Assembly: GCF_000092785.1 (NCBI RefSeq)
Contig: NC_014225.1
Span: forward strand, 757,340 to 821,339
DNA length: 64,000 nt
Reading direction: 5' to 3'
DNA from: Waddlia chondrophila WSU 86-1044
Lineage (GTDB): Bacteria; Chlamydiota; Chlamydiia; Chlamydiales; Waddliaceae
The notes beneath the pieces were generated by a model, which made no database searches, had not been told where the DNA came from, and saw only the letters and a program-made list of their open reading frames with translations. This document shows, in pieces, positions 1 through 8,328 of the stretch; within the stretch, counting starts at the first letter, position 1; each line of letters opens with the position of its first letter. The translations under genes and the position numbers were made by a program.

Positions 1-42
1 TTTAAGTATCCTATCTAAGTTAAATTAAGTAAAGTTATCTCT

Positions 43-1371
43 ATGCTGGGCGCTTTAACAGATAAAATGCAAGATCTCTTCTCGAAAATTACAGGGAAGA
101 GCAAGTTGACTGAAGAGAATATTGCGGAAGCGGTCTCTGAAGTGCGGTTGGCCCTGCTTGAAGCTGATGTGAACTATTCTGTCGCCAAAGTTTTAGTGAA
201 GCGGTTAAAGGAAAAATCGTTGGGCGATGCCGTGCTCAAATCGATCTCTCCCGGTCAGCAGTTCATCAAAATCGTACACGACGAGCTGATTGAACTCATG
301 GGCGGAGAAGAGGCGCCCCTCGATCTTAAATCGAAACCCGCAGTCGTGATGATGTGCGGCCTCCAAGGATCGGGAAAGACAACGCAGTGCGCCAAATTGG
401 CTAATTATCTTAAAAAGCAAAAAAAATGCCGTCAACCTTTGTTGGCAGCTTGCGACCTGCAGCGTCCGGCTGCAATCGAACAGTTGAAAACCTTAGGCGG
501 CAAGATTGGGGTTCCGGTATTTTCTATTCCTAACGAGAATAGTCCTGTAAAAGTTGCCAAGGCTGCTTTAGAGCGCGCGCGACAGGAAGGATTCGATCTG
601 CTGATTCTCGACACTGCCGGAAGGTTGCATATCGATGACGAACTGATGGATCAGCTTCAACAGATCAAGCAAGCGACAAAACCGCATGAGATTCTGTTTG
701 TGGCAAATGCTGCGACAGGGCAGGACGCTGTCACAGTGGCGAGCGAATTCAATCAAAAGGTTGAGGTAACCGGAACGATTCTGACAATGCTCGACAGCAA
801 CACGCGCGGGGGAGCGGCGATTTCGATCAGGGAAGTGACGGGAAAGCCTTTGAAGTTCGAAGGCGTGGGAGAGAAAATTGATGATATTCAGCCTTTCAAT
901 CCCAATTCGATGGCTGACAGAATTCTTGGAATGGGCGATACGATCAATCTTGTGCGTAAAGCAGAAGAGCATATTGATGAGAAGGAAGCGAAAAAGCTTG
1001 AAGAGAAAATCCGCAAGGCGACATTTACTTATGAAGACTATCTCAAGCAAATTCAAATGGTAAAAAAAATGGGATCGTTTAAAAGCCTGCTTGGAATGCT
1101 TCCTGGAATGAGCAAAATGAAAGAGATGGAGATCGATGATAAGGAATTTTTTAAAGTTGAAGCGATCATCCAATCCATGACTCTGAATGAAAGAATTTGT
1201 AAATGCGATCTCTCGATTCCCCGAAGAAAAAGAATTGCGAGGGGAAGCGGGACTGCAATCGATGATATCAACCGTTTGGTTAAATCATTTAAAAAAGCAA
1301 AACAATTTTTTAAGAACATGCCAAATATGAAACAATTAGAAAAATTAATGGGAGGCTCCCAATGGCGTTAA
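43..1371 (+). CDS. ffh: signal recognition particle protein Ffh (SRP54 GTPase)
   Basis: GTPase subunit of the signal recognition particle; binds 4.5S RNA and signal sequences of nascent membrane proteins and docks with FtsY. At 442 residues it is normal length. An N domain is followed by the G domain (P-loop GLQGSGKTT near residues 106-114, DTAGRL near 189) and a methionine-rich M domain with MLPGM and the SRP-RNA motif [11 protein letters not shown]. Oddities: the G4 motif TKLD reads TMLD (248-251), the following DARGG reads NTRGG, and the usual DAMTGQ reads NAATGQ (from N222). The last 10 bases overlap rpsP, so it heads a translation operon. Identity is secure; GTPase activity is less certain. 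Confidence 0.96.
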   Translation: MLGALTDKMQDLFSKITGKSKLTEENIAEAVSEVRLALLEADVNYSVAKVLVKRLKEKSLGDAVLKSISPGQQFIKIVHDELIELMGGEEAPLDLKSKPAVVMMCGLQGSGKTTQCAKLANYLKKQKKCRQPLLAACDLQRPAAIEQLKTLGGKIGVPVFSIPNENSPVKVAKAALERARQEGFDLLILDTAGRLHIDDELMDQLQQIKQATKPHEILFVANAATGQDAVTVASEFNQKVEVTGTILTMLDSNTRGGAAISIREVTGKPLKFEGVGEKIDDIQPFNPNSMADRILGMGDTINLVRKAEEHIDEKEAKKLEEKIRKATFTYEDYLKQIQMVKKMGSFKSLLGMLPGMSKMKEMEIDDKEFFKVEAIIQSMTLNERICKCDLSIPRRKRIARGSGTAIDDINRLVKSFKKAKQFFKNMPNMKQLEKLMGGSQWR

Positions 1372-1691
1372 AAATTCGTCTTCGTCAACAAGGTCGTGCG
1401 AAGCGTCCTTTCTACCGCGTTGTTGTTACAGACAGTCGCAGTCCACGTGATGGACGTTATGTAGAAACGGTCGGCTGGTACAATCCTTTGGAATCTGAAG
1501 CAGAAAAAAATCTAAATATTAAAGGCGATCGCGTTGAGCACTGGATTGGCCAGGGGGCGATTTTAACAGAAAAAGCGCATGCGCTTGTTGCCAGGGCAAA
1601 TCCTGAGATTGTAAAAACGATTAAGGATAAAGAATTGGCTCGCAAACAAAAAACGGTAGCGAAAAGGAAAGCGCGCAAAGCCGCTAAGTAG
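1362..1691 (+). CDS. rpsP: 30S ribosomal protein S16
   Basis: Small-subunit ribosomal protein bS16, needed for 30S assembly. The N terminus [19 protein letters not shown] and the segment [19 protein letters not shown] are diagnostic of the family. At 109 residues it has a typical core plus a lysine/arginine-rich tail ([16 protein letters not shown]). A GGGAGG ribosome binding site sits inside the end of ffh, and the start overlaps ffh by 10 bases, so the two are translationally coupled. trmD follows 9 bases after the stop. Confidence 0.98.
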   Translation: MALKIRLRQQGRAKRPFYRVVVTDSRSPRDGRYVETVGWYNPLESEAEKNLNIKGDRVEHWIGQGAILTEKAHALVARANPEIVKTIKDKELARKQKTVAKRKARKAAK

Positions 1692-1700
1692 TGTCGCCTG

Positions 1701-2387
1701 ATGCGGATGGATATCCTTTCCCTTTTTCCCGATTATTTCAAAGGACCTTTCGATGAAAGTATGATTCGAAGGGCTATTGATGCGGGAATTTTAGATATCC
1801 GGCTGGTCGATATTCGCGATTTTGCGGAAGGCAAGCACCGTAGAGTGGACGACCGCCCTTATGGAGGCGGACCGGGGATGATCATGATGCCTGAGCCGGC
1901 AGTTCAGGCAATCCGTTCGGTTAGGCAGCCTGAAGCCAAGGTGATTTATCTTACTCCACAGGGCAAGCCTCTAAACGCAGCCAAGTGCCGAGAGCTGGCA
2001 GAAGAGTCCCATCTGATCTTTTTATGCGGACATTACGAAGGGATCGATGAAAGGGTGATCGATATCGAAGTCGACGAGGAGATCAGCATTGGGGACTATG
2101 TTTTGACTAACGGATGTGCTGCAGCGATTGTTTGCGTAGACGCGATTGCACGGTTTGTGCCGGGGGTGATTGGACACGAAAGTGCTGCTGATGAGGACTC
2201 GTTTGAAAATGGGCTTTTAGACTGTCCGCACTATACTCGGCCGGAAGTTTTCGAGTCGCTTTCCGTACCGGAAGTTCTGCTGAGCGGAAACCACAAAAAG
2301 ATCTCCCTTTGGAGAAGAGAGAAAGCTTTGGAAAAAACACAAAGGATCCGGCCTGATATGGCCGACCGAAGATGCAAGGAGAAATGA
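1701..2387 (+). CDS. trmD: tRNA (guanine-N1-)-methyltransferase TrmD
   Basis: Methylates G37 of tRNAs with S-adenosylmethionine, which prevents +1 frameshifting. It is a SPOUT enzyme with a trefoil-knot cofactor site: the segments PYGGGPGM, YLTPQG, LCGHYEGIDERV and IGDYVLTNG are in the expected order, followed by the C-terminal GLLDCPHYTRP and VLLSGNH blocks. At 228 residues it is slightly shorter than the usual 240-250. The loop after IGDYVL reads TNGCAAA where most family members have SGGE, a small divergence. A second in-frame ATG lies 6 bases downstream. It lies between rpsP and rplS, the classic bacterial order. Confidence 0.97.
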   Translation: MRMDILSLFPDYFKGPFDESMIRRAIDAGILDIRLVDIRDFAEGKHRRVDDRPYGGGPGMIMMPEPAVQAIRSVRQPEAKVIYLTPQGKPLNAAKCRELAEESHLIFLCGHYEGIDERVIDIEVDEEISIGDYVLTNGCAAAIVCVDAIARFVPGVIGHESAADEDSFENGLLDCPHYTRPEVFESLSVPEVLLSGNHKKISLWRREKALEKTQRIRPDMADRRCKEK

Positions 2388-2390
2388 CCA

Positions 2391-2906
2391 ATGAGTAAAG
2401 CATCAGTCATTCAAAGACTGGAAAAAACACAGCTGAAGAAAGATATTCCCGATTTCCGCGTTGGCGATACGATTAAAGTACACACGAGGATTATTGAGGG
2501 AGAAAAAGAGCGTATCCAGGTTTTTACGGGTACGGTGATCGCTAGGACTGGAGGAGGTCTTTCCGAGACATTTTCTCTCCACCGCGTGGCATATGGAGAA
2601 GGAATGGAGCGCGTTTTTCCGTTGCACAGCCCTAGAATCGCTAAAATTGAAGTGATCAGGCAGGGACATGTACGCCGTGCAAAGCTCTACTATCTGCGTG
2701 GCACTTCAGGTAAGAAGGCGAAGGTGCGTGCCCGCGTGACACAAAGACGGGAATATGTCAGGAATGATGAAGTTGTTCCTGCAGAAGACGAAATCAAGGA
2801 AGAGATTGCCGCAGTATCAGCCGTTGAAGCGGAGACTAAAGTTGAAGCTCACAAAGAAGAAGCTGCTGGTGGCAACGCAAAGGAAGAAGAAAACGCCTCT
2901 TCCTGA
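2391..2906 (+). CDS. rplS: 50S ribosomal protein L19 with acidic C-terminal extension
   Basis: Large-subunit protein bL19 at the 30S-50S interface. The core (about residues 1-120) carries [25 protein letters not shown] and [16 protein letters not shown]. Family members are usually 115-120 residues; here the protein is 171, with an added glutamate/alanine-rich tail of about 50 residues that looks disordered. The tail DNA also contains the probable start region of rnhB in another frame, so the extension and the overlap go together. An AGGAG ribosome binding site precedes the ATG, and trmD ends 3 bases upstream. Confidence 0.96.
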   Translation: MSKASVIQRLEKTQLKKDIPDFRVGDTIKVHTRIIEGEKERIQVFTGTVIARTGGGLSETFSLHRVAYGEGMERVFPLHSPRIAKIEVIRQGHVRRAKLYYLRGTSGKKAKVRARVTQRREYVRNDEVVPAEDEIKEEIAAVSAVEAETKVEAHKEEAAGGNAKEEENASS

Positions 2907-3528
2907 TTCGGAAGAGTTTCTTCTCGATTTTTCCCACTATGAAAATGAAGCTCGTCGCATGGGGTATTCCCATCCGGCGGGCATCGATGAAGCAGGACGC
3001 GGACCTCTTGCGGGACCCGTTGTCGCTTCTGCTTGCATTCTCCCTGCCGGATATCATCTGTCCGGTCTTAACGACAGTAAAAAGTTAACTCCCTTGCAGC
3101 GCAAGCGTTTCTTTGAGGTTTTGACTCAAGATCCCAATGTCTGCATCGGCATTGGAATAGCGACTCATGAAGAGATCGATACTGTTAATGTTTTAGAGGC
3201 GACTAAACTTGCGATGTGCAAGGCGGTTGATATGCTGAAGCCGCAACCCGATTTTTTACTGATTGATGCGGTCAAGTTGTCAGAGCAGCCGATTCCATTT
3301 TTGAATTTGATTAAAGGCGATTGCCGCGTACAGGCGATTGCCGCAGCTTCCGTGATTGCCAAGGAAACACGGGATAGAATCATGGATGAGTATGACGTCA
3401 AATGGCCGATGTATGGGTTTGGAAGACATAAAGGGTACGGGACGGAAGCGCATCGCGAGGCAATTAAACGCCATGGACCATGCCCGATTCATCGCAAAAC
3501 CTTCGAGCCTATCAAGTCAATGCCTTAG
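2869..3528 (+). CDS. rnhB: ribonuclease HII
   Basis: Endonuclease that cleaves the RNA strand of RNA-DNA hybrids and removes misincorporated ribonucleotides. The catalytic signature [16 protein letters not shown], the LNDSKKLT block and LLIDAVKL are present, with [13 protein letters not shown] and [11 protein letters not shown] further on. The start is uncertain: the reading frame is open from an ATG at 2755 deep inside rplS, but a GTG at 2869 gives 219 residues, matching family length, while the ATG at 2959 would leave almost nothing before the first catalytic Asp. It overlaps rplS by 38 bases and converges on the next, minus-strand gene. Confidence 0.93.
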   Translation: MATQRKKKTPLPDSEEFLLDFSHYENEARRMGYSHPAGIDEAGRGPLAGPVVASACILPAGYHLSGLNDSKKLTPLQRKRFFEVLTQDPNVCIGIGIATHEEIDTVNVLEATKLAMCKAVDMLKPQPDFLLIDAVKLSEQPIPFLNLIKGDCRVQAIAAASVIAKETRDRIMDEYDVKWPMYGFGRHKGYGTEAHREAIKRHGPCPIHRKTFEPIKSMP

Positions 3529-3539
3529 ATTGCCTCTTG

Positions 3540-6278
3540 CTACCCTCTTAGCTGAGGAGGTAGATATTTTTCTTCCAATACGCGGTAATTCGTTTTTCCT
3601 GTTCCCATGATCGGGATCTCTTTGACTTTCACAACTTCCGAAATGCGAATAAGATTGCTGAAACCGCAGACGCGCAGTGTTTGATTCGCCTCGTCAACAT
3701 CAGTGTCGAATGTAGAAATAAGAATCACTTCAGGCCGTGCTCCGGGATTTTCCTTGGCAATGATCGCAAGTGCCGGTCCTTCATCTTTGATAAGCCACTT
3801 TTTCTTTTCAGCCGAACTCACCAACGCTGTTTCAATGGCAAGAAGGCTGACCATTTCCCCTCCCACTTTGATGAAGCGCTTTTTTCTTCCTGAAATGTGC
3901 ATAAACCCATCATCGTCAAGATAGCCGATATCTCCGGTGTTATACCACTGTTTGCCATCGATTTCGATAAATGGCGAAGGAATGTCTTTATTAATGTAGC
4001 CTTTGAAGACATTTGGCCCGCGCACCAGAAACAATCCCTCTTGTCCTTGAGGGAGCTTTTCATATGTTTCAGGATGCACGACAATGACATCGCAGATCGG
4101 AATTGGTTTACCTACCCCTTGCAGAGGTCTGCCGTACAAGTTCCCGGCAATGATGGGAGAACATTCTGTAATGCCATATCCTTCCACCAGACACTTTTCT
4201 TTGCCAAACTGCGCAACCAAATCGATCAGTTCTTGAGGTGTTTTTTCCGCTCCTGTGATGCACAAACGCATCTTTTCTAACTGCTTCGGTGTTGCCGCCT
4301 TGAAAAGCGCTTTAATAAATGATGGCGCGCCTACACTTACTGTGCAGTTCCATGTTTCGAAATTTTTTGCCAGCCCTTTTCCATCTGTAGGATCAGGATA
4401 AAAGGCTGTGCGTATTCCGGCAAGCAGGCCTATTGTGCCTGTGACTCCGAAGCCGAATGTGTGGAACGGAGGAAGAAAGGAAAAAATAACATCGTCTGTG
4501 TACATCTCCACAACAGTGAGCGCGCTTCTCTGATTGGAAAGGATATTGTCATGGCTTAAAGGAACGCCCTTCGGCATGCTTTCCGAACCGCTTGTAAATA
4601 AGATAACCGCAATGTCGTCTTTTGTCAGCTTGTCCACGCCAAAGATCTTCATGATCGCCTGGTTGCTTCTTTTTGAGCGCGTAAAAGCTCGCAGCTTGTC
4701 TCCGATCGAAAGCTCACGCCTCATCGTTTCCAGCATCACTAATTTGTCGTCAATTCCTGTAAGATCGACTTCATCCAGGCGTTCCAAAAAAGCCCAGGAG
4801 GTTAACACTGACTGTACATCGGTCAATTCTTGAATCGAGCGTATATGCCTGGGCCCGATCGTCCAGTTGATCATGATGGGGATCTTTCCTGCCAGCTGGA
4901 TGGCAAATGTGCAGAGAAAAGATCCGACACTTGCCGGAAGGAGGATGCCAATGTATTTCCCCGGCATGTGTCTGATCTGTTCTGCCAGCAGACAGACAGC
5001 TAGCCTCATGCGCGAATAGTCGAGGATACCGGATCTAGCATCGGCATAAATCGGTTGATTTTTAAGTTTGGATGAAGCGTTGAGGAACACTTCGATCATC
5101 GTTTTCCCTTCAAAAGTGGCTGCAGTCTTGCGTTCTCCCTTGAACGCCCACTTGTTCATGTCGGCTTGCGCCTCTTCCTCTTTCTCTTTTATTTTAACTT
5201 GTTTAGCGGCAATTGCCATCACTTTATTGACATGGGTCAACTCTGTGACAGGAATCGGGCCTGTGTCGAAGCTGTCATTGATAAACATCGCCAATTCGGA
5301 AGTGTCTAAAGAATCAAGGCCAAGGTCTGATGAAAGCGACATGCTAGGAGAGATTTTCTCTTTTTTGATTTCAGTAAGATCTTCAAGTTTTTGCAGCACT
5401 TTGTCTTGAATTTTGTAGTCGATGCCCTCTATGTGGACGATGTGATGGTCAGTCTCTGCTACTGGATCGCAGATGGCTGGAAGCTCTTTTTTCCAAAAGC
5501 TGTAGGAGGTTAGAACCAGAGACTCTCCCGGATATTCTCCTTTTTGTTCTGTGAGTCCGTCAGGGCGGTTGTAATAATTTTCCAGCCAACGGTTCATCTC
5601 AAGGCGGCTAGCTTCATAAGGAAAATTTTTGGGCGCCGGCTCTAATTCAACCAACACCTCCCTTTTGGGGACAAAAAAGATCAGATTCTTCAGTACAGTC
5701 CATATGTGGCGTTTCAACGTAGAAAGGAGGTCCGGCACTTCTCCTGTTTGCGCTCTGGATAAACTGCTGCCCCACAATCCTTTAATCCTAACCAGGACAA
5801 CATTGGCTTCAGGGGTTTCAGAGATGATCTTTTGTGTCGCTGAGGAGCCGCCGATCTTTTCGATTTGTGTATGCTTCAGACGGCCTGCCGGATAAAGAAG
5901 AAAATGCTGCCCCTCTTTCAACCCTTTGATCACTTCATTTAACACCATATCGTGACGTTTTCTTTTTAAGCTGTTGTTAGAGCTTTCAAAATTCGGTACC
6001 GGAATCGCGTTCAGATATTTCATTGCTGCATGGACGCCTGGAGTGAAGTACATATACTCAACAATAAGGGGGCGGATAGGAAATTTAGGGAATACGGATA
6101 GGGCAACGATGGCCGGATCGGCTAAAGCGGCAGGATGGTTGGGGAGAAAAAGAACCCCGCCTTTTCGATTAAGCGCCTCAGGTGTCAATGTTTCGAGCCC
6201 TTTGACCCGGATTCGATATCTTAGGCGCAAAAACAAACGGAAAATTAATGCAATTGCAAACAAAAAGAGTTTTTTCAT
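3540..6278 (-). CDS. fused PlsC acyltransferase - acyl carrier domain - acyl-ACP/CoA synthetase (Aas-like)
   Basis: A 912-residue fusion likely to activate fatty acids and esterify them to lysophospholipid, recycling scavenged lipid. An N-terminal hydrophobic anchor is followed by a PlsC-type acyltransferase (NHPAALADP, H48 and D54, an HX5D arrangement). A short acyl-carrier-like domain has DLGLDSLD, with S323 as the candidate phosphopantetheine site. The second half is an AMP-binding ligase: FTSGSESMPKG near residue 560, GYGITECSP, YNTGDIGYLDDDG, SGRKKRFIKVGGE and the C-terminal GTGKTNYR. Aas enzymes normally have only the first and last modules; the internal carrier domain is unusual. It lies 15 bases after the ankyrin gene on the same strand. 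Confidence 0.88.
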   Translation of the reverse strand: MKKLFLFAIALIFRLFLRLRYRIRVKGLETLTPEALNRKGGVLFLPNHPAALADPAIVALSVFPKFPIRPLIVEYMYFTPGVHAAMKYLNAIPVPNFESSNNSLKRKRHDMVLNEVIKGLKEGQHFLLYPAGRLKHTQIEKIGGSSATQKIISETPEANVVLVRIKGLWGSSLSRAQTGEVPDLLSTLKRHIWTVLKNLIFFVPKREVLVELEPAPKNFPYEASRLEMNRWLENYYNRPDGLTEQKGEYPGESLVLTSYSFWKKELPAICDPVAETDHHIVHIEGIDYKIQDKVLQKLEDLTEIKKEKISPSMSLSSDLGLDSLDTSELAMFINDSFDTGPIPVTELTHVNKVMAIAAKQVKIKEKEEEAQADMNKWAFKGERKTAATFEGKTMIEVFLNASSKLKNQPIYADARSGILDYSRMRLAVCLLAEQIRHMPGKYIGILLPASVGSFLCTFAIQLAGKIPIMINWTIGPRHIRSIQELTDVQSVLTSWAFLERLDEVDLTGIDDKLVMLETMRRELSIGDKLRAFTRSKRSNQAIMKIFGVDKLTKDDIAVILFTSGSESMPKGVPLSHDNILSNQRSALTVVEMYTDDVIFSFLPPFHTFGFGVTGTIGLLAGIRTAFYPDPTDGKGLAKNFETWNCTVSVGAPSFIKALFKAATPKQLEKMRLCITGAEKTPQELIDLVAQFGKEKCLVEGYGITECSPIIAGNLYGRPLQGVGKPIPICDVIVVHPETYEKLPQGQEGLFLVRGPNVFKGYINKDIPSPFIEIDGKQWYNTGDIGYLDDDGFMHISGRKKRFIKVGGEMVSLLAIETALVSSAEKKKWLIKDEGPALAIIAKENPGARPEVILISTFDTDVDEANQTLRVCGFSNLIRISEVVKVKEIPIMGTGKTNYRVLEEKYLPPQLRG

Positions 6279-6293
6279 CTTAAATAAACTTTA

Positions 6294-8276
6294 TTATAAA
6301 AAATTTAATATTCCAAGTTCCGAGAGCATGAAGATGAGGTAGGATCGTTTGATTTTCCCTGTTTCCATGTCGTACACTTTTTCCTCTAAGTAGGCGTATG
6401 TGCGTTCAGGCTTATTCGGTTTCCAATCATCGGGAATATGCTGTTTGGCCCAATCAATGAAAAGTTCACGGTCTATGGATGTTTTTCCCCCATTCAGAGC
6501 TTCATCGATCTCTTCGATAATCTTAGTCGGTGTGTAGATATTTTTAAAGGATTCGATGAGTGCCGGCAGATTTTTTTTGTAGCTGGAGAAGGGGTCTTTG
6601 AAATGGGAGCGGTTTTTCCGCTCTTCTTCAGAGATGCCGAAGCTAAGTTCGATCTCGCATTGGATTTTTGTTCGTTCATGGCGGTTTTGGCCGTTATTGA
6701 GGGAAACAAAGCTGTCGAGCAGACCTTGGTAGAAAACGTTGAGAACAGTGAGAACCTGCGTTCTAAAATCGTGAACGAGACTGAATTTTTGCCGGTAGAT
6801 TGCAAGCGCATCGCCCATGATCCAGCCGCCGCAGTTGCCTCCGGCTAGTGCAAGCTCCAAAAGGGTTGGCACAGCATCTTCGAACGGCTCCTTTTTAACC
6901 GCAAGCAGAATAGCTTTCACAATGTCTTCAAGCTGTTGATACCACTCTTCGAACGCTTGTGCTTGGCAGGAGGGGGGAGCTCCAGCTTTGGGGGATCTTT
7001 GGGAAATGTCTGTGATCAACGCAGTTAATTTCTTTCGAAGATTTTCGGAAGAGTAGGATTCTCCGTTGGAATCCTTGATGTTGGCCGGGTTGCGATAGCC
7101 GGGTTTATCAGGTTCGGTAAGGTTGATTTGGTCGAATAGAAGAAGTAAATCTTTTAGGTCTGTTTGATCGAGAATTTTCCTATCGGGCAATGTTTGATGC
7201 GCCAAGGCTCCAAGTTCGATGAGATGTCCCTGGTCAAGGGAAAGTTTGGCATCTTCGAGCAAAGTAAAAGAAGCTCCTGGATAGGCGCCGCGCAATAGTT
7301 GGCACTCCTCTTCATATTTGCTCCGTGTCATTTGAGCGGCAATCATTTGCATCCATTCGAAGTCCTGAAACAAAAAGGGCAGCTCTAATAGAGGGAAGCT
7401 GCTATCGAGGCATGCAATGGGATCTTGTTTGATCTGTTTTTTCAGCAGATTAAAGCTGTTTCCCGATTTTCTAAATTCCTGGATGACTAGAGGCCATTGA
7501 ATAAGGACTTTAGAGGCTATGCGGATGTTGCCCAACCGCAAAGGGAGAGCATAAGGAGGTTCATTGTTGATGTCCCGTTTTGTGGGATCCGCGCCTCTGC
7601 GTGCTAGCTCTTTAGCTGTTTCGAGGTCGCAAGCGAGTACGGAGCAATGGAGCGGAGTCATCTGCTGGCGGCCGGGAAGGTTTAGATCGGCCTTTGACTC
7701 TAATAAATATGAAATGCATGTTTTTGCGCTGTGCAGACAGGCTAGGTGCAGGGGAGCGTTTCCTCTAAACATTGGGATGTTGATGCGCTCTTGAGGAACA
7801 ATTAGCTGAAGAAGATCAACATTGTCCTGTTTGATGATCTCGTCAATGAGCTCTCCATTGTTTTTGTTTTCTTCGATAAAGAGATCCAGATGGCTTTTAT
7901 CCTGGAGGCGGCATAAAGCTTGAAAATAGACAATCAAGTCCTTGACTGACGAGGAAAGGGGGAGGGGAAGGGAAGGGAGGCTTCCTCCGGCAATTAAATA
8001 GTAAGAGAGAAGGCTGGTAAATATTTCCGGGTCTTTTGTTTGAAAAAGCTCTGTTGCAAAGGCATGGATTTTTTCGGCAGCAGAGCTCTTCTCCCATTTT
8101 TTCACTTCTTTTGAAAAAACAGTATTTGAAAGGTGGTTTTTTTTGCAGATTTTACAGATGGCTTTTTGACCGATGCCGCCAGCCATCAACGCATGAAGAG
8201 AGGCGGGATCTCGATTTTTGAATGCAGCAATGACTGCAATTTCTATTTGAGGATTTTGATTTAAAATTGCGATCAT
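6294..8276 (-). CDS. ankyrin-repeat protein of unknown function
   Basis: A 660-residue soluble protein with at least two clear ankyrin repeats in the first third (around NAPLHLACLHSAKTCISYLL and TPLHCSVLACDLETAKELAR) and a weaker repeat after them (PPYALPLRLGN). The N terminus has a CKIC pair (KAICKICKKNH) that may bind zinc. The C-terminal half is not recognised and is probably helical. No signal peptide or membrane segment is visible. Ankyrin proteins are frequent type III effectors in amoeba-associated chlamydiae, so secretion into the host is a reasonable inference but not shown. It sits 52 bases downstream of the giant gene and 15 bases upstream of the Aas-like gene, probably in one transcript. 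Confidence 0.8.
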   Translation of the reverse strand: MIAILNQNPQIEIAVIAAFKNRDPASLHALMAGGIGQKAICKICKKNHLSNTVFSKEVKKWEKSSAAEKIHAFATELFQTKDPEIFTSLLSYYLIAGGSLPSLPLPLSSSVKDLIVYFQALCRLQDKSHLDLFIEENKNNGELIDEIIKQDNVDLLQLIVPQERINIPMFRGNAPLHLACLHSAKTCISYLLESKADLNLPGRQQMTPLHCSVLACDLETAKELARRGADPTKRDINNEPPYALPLRLGNIRIASKVLIQWPLVIQEFRKSGNSFNLLKKQIKQDPIACLDSSFPLLELPFLFQDFEWMQMIAAQMTRSKYEEECQLLRGAYPGASFTLLEDAKLSLDQGHLIELGALAHQTLPDRKILDQTDLKDLLLLFDQINLTEPDKPGYRNPANIKDSNGESYSSENLRKKLTALITDISQRSPKAGAPPSCQAQAFEEWYQQLEDIVKAILLAVKKEPFEDAVPTLLELALAGGNCGGWIMGDALAIYRQKFSLVHDFRTQVLTVLNVFYQGLLDSFVSLNNGQNRHERTKIQCEIELSFGISEEERKNRSHFKDPFSSYKKNLPALIESFKNIYTPTKIIEEIDEALNGGKTSIDRELFIDWAKQHIPDDWKPNKPERTYAYLEEKVYDMETGKIKRSYLIFMLSELGILNFL

Positions 8277-8328
8277 TATAATTTATTTAAATTTTATTAA
8301 ATAAAACTAATTAAAAAATCAATAAAAG

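Noticed and set aside
568-1173. 201-residue open frame antisense to ffh
   Set aside because: It mirrors a strongly conserved gene, has no family features and no ribosome binding site; a shadow frame.
3536-3562. Imperfect hairpin between rnhB and the Aas-like gene as a terminator
   Set aside because: The stem is broken by a bulge and lies within the Aas-like coding region; support is too weak to list.
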